Shown here: piece after piece, positions 56,566-64,000 of the stretch
Layout of the letters: every line of letters begins with the position of its first letter
How positions within the stretch are numbered: position 1 is the stretch's first letter
Assembly (NCBI RefSeq): GCF_009796845.1
Contig: NZ_CP047025.1
Location: 434,001-498,000, forward strand
Length of the DNA: 64,000 nucleotides
Reading direction: 5' to 3'
Source of the DNA: Cobetia sp. L2A1
Lineage (GTDB): Bacteria; Pseudomonadota; Gammaproteobacteria; Pseudomonadales; Halomonadaceae
Program-made: the position numbers and the translations under genes
The notes under the pieces: model-generated
Seen by the model: only the letters and a program-made list of their open reading frames with translations
Databases searched by the model: none
Told to the model about the DNA's origin: nothing

Positions 56566-56893
56566 CAACTCATCCCCCGTCCATTTTGGTATCTGGCCTG
56601 CCTCTGCCAGGTGTCACGCGCGTCTGCGTATTTTCGCATATGCCGTCCTAGCATACCTGCGTGCATGGCTCGGGGTGTAGCGCTCTCCGGCTCGCATGAC
56701 TGCCAGAGGACACGCTTCAGCGCGAGCCAATGTCGCATCTGCGTACGTATGTCGCATTCGCACTGCGTCGTGACGCTGACAAGCAGTTAGTGGCACGTGG
56801 GCAGGGCTAGTATCGGGGCAAGCTCATGATCCAGTAGAACGCGATCAACAGCATGGATTCCAAACAACAACGACCGATTACTGGAGGCGCGCA
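56566..56893. promoter_or_regulatory. Control region of glyA-soxBDAG with TGTCGCAT direct repeat
   Basis: 328 bases between the AEC gene and glyA. Two exact copies of ATGTCGCAT (56730-56738 and 56749-56757) lie 19 bases apart, about 140-165 bases before glyA. This spacing on one face of the helix (about two turns) fits an AraC-type activator such as GbdR. Two further GTC-rich elements flank them. Confidence 0.6.
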
Positions 56894-58204
<1,311 letters not shown>

Positions 58205-58296
58205 CCGCAATACCGCGTCATTGAACAACACAATAAGCGGCGCCCGTGACGCAGAGTCATCGCGGGCGCCGATATAAGGTTTCAGGAGGGTGGCAA

Positions 58297-59547
58297 ATGC
58301 AGCGTTACTCGGGATTCGGGCTGGTCAAGCATGCGCTCAGCCACCATGAGAATTGGCAGAAGATCTGGCGCAGCCCAGAGCCCAAGAAAGAATACGATGT
58401 CATCATCGTCGGCGGCGGTGGCCATGGTCTGGCGACGGCCTATTACCTGGCCAAGGAACATGGCATCACCAATGTCGCGGTGATCGAGAAGGGATGGCTG
58501 GGCGGCGGTAACACCGCGCGTAATACCACCATCGTGCGTTCCAACTATCTGTGGGACGAGTCTGCAGCGCTCTACGAACACTCCATGAAGTTGTGGGAAG
58601 GCCTGTCACAGGACCTGAACTACAACGTCATGTTCTCTCAGCGTGGCGTGCTAAACCTGGGCCACACCCTGCAGGACATGCGTGATATCCAGCGTCGTGT
58701 GAATGCCAACCGCCTTCAGGGCATCGATGGCGAAGTGCTGGATACCCAGCAGGTGCAGGATCTGGTGCCGGCGATGGATTGTTCCGCTAGCACGCGCTAT
58801 CCAGTCCTGGGTGCCTCATGGCAGCCGCGCGGCGGTGTCGCGCGTCATGACGCGGTGGCCTGGGGCTTCGCACGTGGTGCCGATAGCCTCGGTGTTGATT
58901 TGATCCAGCAGACAGAAGTCACCGGCTTTCGCAAGCAGGATGGCGCCATCGTTGGCGTGGAAACCTCGCGCGGTTTCATTGGTGCCAAGCGTGTCGGCGT
59001 CGTCACGGCCGGTAACTCTGGCGTGATGGCAGAGAAGGCTGGCTTCCGCCTGCCGCTGGAATCACACCCGCTACAGGCGCTGGTCTCCGAGCCGCTCAAG
59101 CCGATTCTCGATACCGTGGTGATGTCCAACCACGTGCACGGTTACGTCAGCCAGTCTGATAAAGGCGATCTCGTGATTGGTGCCGGTATCGATGGCTACG
59201 TGGGCTACGGTCAACGCGGTAGCTACCCGACAATCGAGCATACCGTGCAGGCGATCATCGAGTTGTTCCCGATCTTCTCGCGCGTGCGCATGAATCGTCA
59301 GTGGGGCGGCATCGTCGATACCTGCCCGGATGCTTGCCCGATCATCTCCAAGACACCGGTCAAGGGGCTTTACTTCAACTGCGGCTGGGGGACGGGTGGT
59401 TTCAAGGCCACGCCTGGTTCCGGCAACATCTTTGCCTGGACGCTGGCCAAGGGCCGCGCTCACCCGCTGGCTGAGCCGTTTGCCTACGACCGCTTCAATA
59501 GCGGCAAGTTGATCGATGAACATGGCGCCGCTGGCGTCGCGCACTGA
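58297..59547 (+). CDS. soxB: Sarcosine oxidase beta subunit
   Basis: 416-residue flavoprotein subunit of the heterotetrameric enzyme, same length as known SoxB. The FAD motif [18 protein letters not shown] is near residue 32; [14 protein letters not shown] (about 183-196) contains the His in the region known for covalent FMN; the C-terminus has [16 protein letters not shown]. It demethylates sarcosine to glycine. The ATG at 58297 follows AGGAGGG. Followed by soxD after 25 bases. Confidence 0.95.
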   Translation: MQRYSGFGLVKHALSHHENWQKIWRSPEPKKEYDVIIVGGGGHGLATAYYLAKEHGITNVAVIEKGWLGGGNTARNTTIVRSNYLWDESAALYEHSMKLWEGLSQDLNYNVMFSQRGVLNLGHTLQDMRDIQRRVNANRLQGIDGEVLDTQQVQDLVPAMDCSASTRYPVLGASWQPRGGVARHDAVAWGFARGADSLGVDLIQQTEVTGFRKQDGAIVGVETSRGFIGAKRVGVVTAGNSGVMAEKAGFRLPLESHPLQALVSEPLKPILDTVVMSNHVHGYVSQSDKGDLVIGAGIDGYVGYGQRGSYPTIEHTVQAIIELFPIFSRVRMNRQWGGIVDTCPDACPIISKTPVKGLYFNCGWGTGGFKATPGSGNIFAWTLAKGRAHPLAEPFAYDRFNSGKLIDEHGAAGVAH

Positions 59548-59572
59548 ACCTGCCGTCAGGAGACGACCGACC

Positions 59573-59938
59573 ATGATGCATATCTTCTGTCCCTACTGCG
59601 GCGAGCTGCGCGAGGAAGAGGAATTCCACGCCAAGGGCCAGGCGCATATCGAGCGCCCGCAAGAGCCGGAAGCCTGCTCCGATACCGAGTGGGGCGATTA
59701 CCTGTTCTTCCGCAACAACCCACGCGGTATCCACCATGAGCTGTGGATTCACGCTGTTGGCTGTCGCAAGTATTTCAACATCACCCGTCACACCGTGACC
59801 TACGAGATTCTCGAGACGTATCGCATGGGTGAACTGCCTGGCATTACGGCCGAGACACTCGCCGCTGAGCAGCTAGCACAGTCAGCAGCATCCGCTGCCA
59901 GCTCGACGACTCAACAGACAGGAGACGCGCGGCCATGA
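59573..59938 (+). CDS. soxD: Sarcosine oxidase delta subunit
   Basis: 121-residue subunit. FCPYCGELREEEEFHAKGQA at the start gives the zinc-binding Cys/His set with a later HAVGCRKYFNITRHT. The C-terminal 35 residues are an Ala/Ser/Gln-rich tail. AGGAG is about ten bases before ATG 59573; a second ATG follows directly. The stop overlaps the soxA start. Confidence 0.93.
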   Translation: MMHIFCPYCGELREEEEFHAKGQAHIERPQEPEACSDTEWGDYLFFRNNPRGIHHELWIHAVGCRKYFNITRHTVTYEILETYRMGELPGITAETLAAEQLAQSAASAASSTTQQTGDARP

Positions 59939-62900
59939 CCGAAACACGTACACCCTCACGCCGCACCTCCTCCGGTGGTCGCATCAATCGTGAAACACCG
60001 CTGAACTTCACCTTCAATGGCAAGCGTTATCAGGGCCTGGCAGGCGATACCCTCGCCTCGGCCTTGATGGCTAATGGTGTTGATGTGCTCAATGCCAGCT
60101 TCAAGTACGCCCGCCCGCGTGGTCTGGTCGCGGCCGGTGCTGAAGAGCCCAATGCCATCCTGCAGCTGGGTAGCACCGAGTCAGGCCAGGTGCCTAACGT
60201 GCGAGCCACTCAGCAGGCGCTGTATGACGGGCTTGAAGCTCATGCCGTCAGTGGCTGGGTCAAGTCTCAGAAAGATCTGATGAGCCGCTTCCTGCCGCAG
60301 GTCGGCAAGTTGGGTGGCAAGTTCATGCCGCCGGGCTTCTATTACAAGACCTTCATGGCACCGGCATCACTGTGGATGACCTACGAGAAGTATATCCGCA
60401 AGGCCGCGGGGCTTGGGCGTTCACCGCTGGAGAATGATCCTGACATCTATGATCACCTGCACCAGCACACTGATGTGCTGGTGATTGGCTCCGGCCCTGC
60501 TGGCTTGATGGCGGCGCTGGTCGCGGCGCGTAGCGGTGCACGCGTCATTCTGTGTGATGAGCAGGAAGAATTCGGTGGCTCGCTGCTATCGATGAGTCGC
60601 GATTGCGTTGATCAGACACTCGACGGCCAGCCGGCCAGCGAATGGCGTGACGCCGTGCTGGCGGAACTTGAAGCCTGTGAGGATGTGATGCTGCTGCCGC
60701 GCACCACAGCCAACGGCTATCACGATCACAACTTCGTGACCCTGCACGAGCGCCGCACCGAGCATCAAGCGGATCTCGCACCGGCCAATGCACGTGGTGC
60801 ACGCCAGGCACGTTCACGCCTGCATCGTGTGCGTGCACATCGCGTCATCATGGCGACCGGCGCGCATGAGCGGCCGTTGGTCTATTCCCACAACGATGTG
60901 CCGGGCAACATGATTGCCGGCGCTGTCACCACCTACCTCACTCGTTTCGGTGTAGCGGCGGGCGACAAGCTGGTGCTGTCGGTCAACAACGATTACGCCT
61001 ATCGCGCTGCACTGGCATGGAAGGCGGCTGGTCGTGACGTGGTCGCCATCGCTGATGCACGTTCTGCCCCGAGCGGTGCTCTGGTCGAGGCGGCACGCGC
61101 GGCGGGCATTCGCATCATCACAGGTGCTGCAGTGATTGAGGCCCAGGGGGATCGTCGCGTCACTGGCGCCCGTGTGGCTGCCATCGATATCGATGGTTTC
61201 AAGGTCACTGGTGAAGTGGAAGAGTTGGTCTGTGACACCATTGCCAGTTCCGGTGGTTACAGCCCTGTTGTCCACCTGGCAGCGCATACCGGCGCGCGTC
61301 CGGTATGGAGCGACGAAGTGCATGGCTTCCTGCCAGCGCTCGGCGCGCCGATGCTCAAGGGCTTTGATGCCTGCGGCGCCGCCAATGGCAGCTTCTCGCT
61401 TGAAGATGTGTTGGTCGCGGCGTATGCCAGCGGCGTCACTGCTGTTGAAGCCTGTGAGTACGCCGTCGCAGAAGCGTTAGTGCCGGTGGTATCAGCGCTG
61501 AATGAGTCACCAATATTGCCGTTCTATCAGGTGCCGCACGACAAGCCGACCGCGCGTGCCCCCAAGCAGTTCGTTGATCTGCAAAACGATGTCACGGCGG
61601 CCGGTATCGAGCTTGCGACCCGAGAAGGTTTCGAGTCCATCGAGCACGTCAAGCGCTATACCGCGATGGGATTCGGCACCGATCAAGGCAAGCTGGGTAA
61701 CGTCAATGGCATGGCCATCGCCGCCCGCTGCTTGGGCCAGACCATTGCTGATACCGGTACTACCGTGTTCCGCCCCAACTACACACCGGTGACCTTTGGC
61801 GCCATCGTCGGCCGTCACTGTGGTGCACTGTTTGATCCGATGCGCTACACCGCCATGCACGAATGGCATGTGGCACAAGGCGCGAAGTTCGAGGATGTCG
61901 GCCAGTGGAAGCGTCCGTGGTACTACCCGCAGGGCAGTGAAGACATGCACGCTGCGGTTGAGCGTGAATGCCTGGCCGTGCGCGAGAAAGTCGGTGTGCT
62001 GGATGCCTCGACCCTGGGCAAGATCGACATTACCGGTCGCGATGCACGTGAGTTCCTCAATCGTATCTACACCAACGCCTGGGCCAAGCTTGCAGTGGGC
62101 AAGGCGCGCTATGGCCTGATGTGCCGCGATGACGGCATGGTGATGGATGATGGTGTCACCACCTGTCTGGCGGAAGACCACTTCCTGATGACCACCACTA
62201 CCGGTGGCGCCGCGGCGATTCTCGAGTGGATGGAATTGTGGCACCAGACCGAGTGGCCGGAGCTGGATGTGCAGATGACCAGCGTGACCGATCACTGGGC
62301 AACCCTGACCGTGACGGGGCCTGAAGCACGAGCACTCGTGGCTGAGCTGACCGATATCGATCTTGATCGTGATGGTTTCAAATTCATGGAGGTGCGTGAA
62401 GGACTGATTGCCAACATTCCGGGCCGTATCTTCCGCATCTCCTTTACCGGCGAGCTGTCCTACGAGCTCAACGTGCCGGCCAACTATGGCCAGTACGTGT
62501 GGGAGACACTGTTCGCCAAGGGCGAGAAGTACGGTTTGACGCCTTACGGCACCGAGACCATGCACGTGCTGCGTGCCGAGAAGGGCTTCATCATCGTCGG
62601 GCAGGACACCGATGGCTCGATGACGCCGGAAGATCTGGGCATGCAGTGGTGTGTCGGCTACAACAAGCCGTACTCGTGGATCGGCAAGCGCGCACTGACA
62701 CGCCCCGATACTCGTCGCGATGACCGCAAGCAGATGGTCGGCCTCATCCCACGCTGCAAGAAGGCGGGTGACGAGCGTATCGTGCTGCAGGAAGGCGCCC
62801 AGATCGTGTTTGATCCGGAGCATGCCATCCCGATGCCAATGGTCGGCCACGTGACCTCAAGCTACTACAGCCCGACGCTGGGACACGGTTTTGCGCTGGC

Positions 62901-63030
62901 GGTCGTGAAGGGGGGCTCTGCCCGCATCGGCGAGACGGTCTTCCTCCCTCAGCTGGATGGCAGCACCCTGGAAGCCGAAATCACGGCACCTGTGTTCTAC
63001 GACAAGAAAGGGGAGCGCCAGCATGTCTGA
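59935..63030 (+). CDS. soxA: Sarcosine oxidase alpha subunit
   Basis: 1031-residue subunit. Residues 18-110 form a ferredoxin-like domain (FNGKRYQGLAGDTLASALMA), followed by an NAD-binding fold (VLVIGSGPAGLMAALVAARS near 181) and, from about 620, an aminomethyltransferase (GcvT-like) domain that binds tetrahydrofolate and captures the methyl carbon as methylene-tetrahydrofolate. Slightly longer than the usual 965-1005 residues. ATGA overlap with soxD; soxG starts inside its 3' end. Confidence 0.95.
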   Translation: MTETRTPSRRTSSGGRINRETPLNFTFNGKRYQGLAGDTLASALMANGVDVLNASFKYARPRGLVAAGAEEPNAILQLGSTESGQVPNVRATQQALYDGLEAHAVSGWVKSQKDLMSRFLPQVGKLGGKFMPPGFYYKTFMAPASLWMTYEKYIRKAAGLGRSPLENDPDIYDHLHQHTDVLVIGSGPAGLMAALVAARSGARVILCDEQEEFGGSLLSMSRDCVDQTLDGQPASEWRDAVLAELEACEDVMLLPRTTANGYHDHNFVTLHERRTEHQADLAPANARGARQARSRLHRVRAHRVIMATGAHERPLVYSHNDVPGNMIAGAVTTYLTRFGVAAGDKLVLSVNNDYAYRAALAWKAAGRDVVAIADARSAPSGALVEAARAAGIRIITGAAVIEAQGDRRVTGARVAAIDIDGFKVTGEVEELVCDTIASSGGYSPVVHLAAHTGARPVWSDEVHGFLPALGAPMLKGFDACGAANGSFSLEDVLVAAYASGVTAVEACEYAVAEALVPVVSALNESPILPFYQVPHDKPTARAPKQFVDLQNDVTAAGIELATREGFESIEHVKRYTAMGFGTDQGKLGNVNGMAIAARCLGQTIADTGTTVFRPNYTPVTFGAIVGRHCGALFDPMRYTAMHEWHVAQGAKFEDVGQWKRPWYYPQGSEDMHAAVERECLAVREKVGVLDASTLGKIDITGRDAREFLNRIYTNAWAKLAVGKARYGLMCRDDGMVMDDGVTTCLAEDHFLMTTTTGGAAAILEWMELWHQTEWPELDVQMTSVTDHWATLTVTGPEARALVAELTDIDLDRDGFKFMEVREGLIANIPGRIFRISFTGELSYELNVPANYGQYVWETLFAKGEKYGLTPYGTETMHVLRAEKGFIIVGQDTDGSMTPEDLGMQWCVGYNKPYSWIGKRALTRPDTRRDDRKQMVGLIPRCKKAGDERIVLQEGAQIVFDPEHAIPMPMVGHVTSSYYSPTLGHGFALAVVKGGSARIGETVFLPQLDGSTLEAEITAPVFYDKKGERQHV

Positions 63031-63724
63031 TGCCATCACACTCGATCCGCAAGCCAGTGCTGCACAGCATGGCGCCGCACAGGACGTCAGCAGCTCACAG
63101 ACATCAGTGATCGACCAGCGCCCGACATTGGATGTTCATGCGAAGACGGCCCGTTCACCGCTAGCCCATCTGTTCACCGCTCGCGCGGATTCAGAGGCCG
63201 GTGTCGTGTTGGAAGAGAAGGCCTTCCTCGGCCATCTGACCCTGCGTGGTGATCCCGCGCAGGCAGGCTTCGCCGAGGCGGTCGAGACGGCATTGGGAGT
63301 GGCGCTGCCGCTCTCGCCGTCCACGCTCAACCTCAATGATGCTGGCGTCTCGGTCCAGTGGTTGGCACCGGATGAATGGTTGATCATCGTGCCCGGTGAC
63401 GAGGCGTTTGCCTTCGAGAAGGCGCTGCATGAGCAGCTGTGCGGTCGCTATCAGGTCGTCAATGTCAGCGGTGGCCAGACGGTTGTCTCGCTGAGCGGTG
63501 CCGAGGCCCGCCAGGTGTTGATGAAGTCTACGCCGACGGATGTGCATCCACGGGCCTTCCCGGTAGGGCGTGGTGTGCCGGCCGTGTTTGCCAAGGCAAC
63601 CCTGATTCTGAGACGGACCAGTGAAGACGAGTTCGAGCTGGTGATTCGCAGAAGCTTTGCCGATTACCTCGGTCGCTGGCTGCTGGATGCCAGCGAGGAA
63701 TTCGGGGTCTGCATCAAGGCCTGA
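63023..63724 (+). CDS. soxG: Sarcosine oxidase gamma subunit
   Basis: 233-residue subunit with a GcvT-like fold without catalytic residues; it contacts SoxA. Recognised by VQWLAPDEWLIIVPGDE (about 112) and VVSLSGAEARQVLMKSTPTD (about 153). The N-terminal 40 residues are a low-complexity Ala/Gln/Ser stretch. GGGGAG lies in the soxA end; the two genes overlap by eight bases. Last gene of the operon before a hairpin. Confidence 0.92.
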   Translation: MSDAITLDPQASAAQHGAAQDVSSSQTSVIDQRPTLDVHAKTARSPLAHLFTARADSEAGVVLEEKAFLGHLTLRGDPAQAGFAEAVETALGVALPLSPSTLNLNDAGVSVQWLAPDEWLIIVPGDEAFAFEKALHEQLCGRYQVVNVSGGQTVVSLSGAEARQVLMKSTPTDVHPRAFPVGRGVPAVFAKATLILRRTSEDEFELVIRRSFADYLGRWLLDASEEFGVCIKA

Positions 63725-63767
63725 GGCAGAGCCGAAATATCAACGCATCAAGGCAAGTGACAGTCAT

Positions 63768-63800
63768 GAGGCGGGCTTCAGAAATACTGAAGCCCGCCTC
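63768..63800 (+). terminator. Hairpin after soxG
   Basis: Perfect 14-base stem GAGGCGGGCTTCAG with CTGAAGCCCGCCTC, loop AAATA; the tail AATATTATTG is only moderately T-rich, so purU may be reached by partial read-through. Confidence 0.75.
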
Positions 63801-63892
63801 AATATTATTGGGTTGTCGCGCTAGGCCCCGGATGCAACGCTGATATCGCTGCTTGAAACAATAGATACCTCTTACACGACAGGCACCTGCAC

Positions 63893-64000
63893 ATGCGTGA
63901 TACCTGGATTCTGACCGCCCAATGCCCGAGCCGCATCGGTACCGTCGATGTGGTGACGCGCTACCTGCGTGAGCAGGGCTGCTATATCACCGAGCTCAGC
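63893..64000 (+). CDS. purU: Formyltetrahydrofolate deformylase PurU (partial)
   Basis: Only the first 36 codons are in the window. They read MRDTWILTAQCPSRIGTVDV and onward to REQGCYITELS, the N-terminal ACT domain of PurU. The enzyme releases formate from 10-formyl-tetrahydrofolate and so returns folate used by sarcosine oxidase. In Pseudomonas a purU copy follows soxG in the same way. The ribosome site is weak (AGGCACC). Confidence 0.85.
   Translation, partial: MRDTWILTAQCPSRIGTVDVVTRYLREQGCYITELS

Overview
The window is about 64 kb of GC-rich chromosome from a gammaproteobacterium. The gene repertoire (osmolyte catabolism, a BCCT carrier, an NhaC-type antiporter, a bo3-type quinol oxidase) and the Pseudomonas-like order of the betaine genes suggest a halophilic member of the Halomonadaceae (Halomonas/Cobetia type). 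That taxonomic call is inference; no rRNA or tRNA gene is present. No phage, insertion sequence or CRISPR array was seen.

Layout. 0-6.7 kb: unconnected genes (a hypothetical protein, a small DoxX-like membrane protein, an orphan FAD/NAD(P) oxidoreductase, the RNA helicase DbpA, a GNAT acetyltransferase, a small lipoprotein). 6.7-10.5 kb: a NarK/NasA-type nitrate porter divergent from the nitrate sensor pair nasT-nasS. 10.7-19.1 kb: reductive pyrimidine catabolism (RutR-like regulator, PreA/PreT dihydropyrimidine dehydrogenase, dihydropyrimidinase, beta-ureidopropionase and a divergent NCS1 nucleobase carrier). 19.2-22.4 kb: a LysR regulator divergent from the glutathione-dependent formaldehyde oxidation genes frmA-fghA.

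23.0-34.2 kb: the GbdR-type betaine regulator, mtgA, then the dimethylglycine demethylation operon (M19-like protein, DUF5943-like protein, dgcA, dgcB and two electron-transfer-flavoprotein-like subunits). 34.3-38 kb: DUF4174 and DUF4168 exported proteins and a BCCT carrier. 38.0-43.3 kb: a two-subunit NAD-linked formate dehydrogenase plus a small unknown protein. 43.5-50.4 kb: a flavin reductase-like protein, an AT-rich gap of 1.4 kb, and cyoABCDE. 50.4-64 kb: gbcA/gbcB (divergent), an NhaC-family antiporter, a structured non-coding stretch ending in a strong terminator, an AEC carrier, glyA-soxBDAG, and the first 36 codons of purU.

How the genes fit together. Glycine betaine (imported by BCCT) is demethylated by GbcAB to dimethylglycine, by DgcAB to sarcosine and by SoxBDAG to glycine, which GlyA turns into serine. 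Each step releases a one-carbon unit. FrmA/FghA oxidise formaldehyde to formate, PurU releases formate from formyl-tetrahydrofolate, and the formate dehydrogenase converts formate to CO2 and NADH. The Cyo quinol oxidase can accept the electrons. The window therefore holds nearly all genes for using betaine as carbon, nitrogen and reducing power. The main novelty candidates are shared TGTCGCAT elements in promoters of this network, an orphan structured RNA region at 55.1-55.6 kb, a small protein after formate dehydrogenase, a metal-ligand-poor M19 'dipeptidase', a Met/His-rich tail on CyoA, and several short tandem repeats at gene ends.
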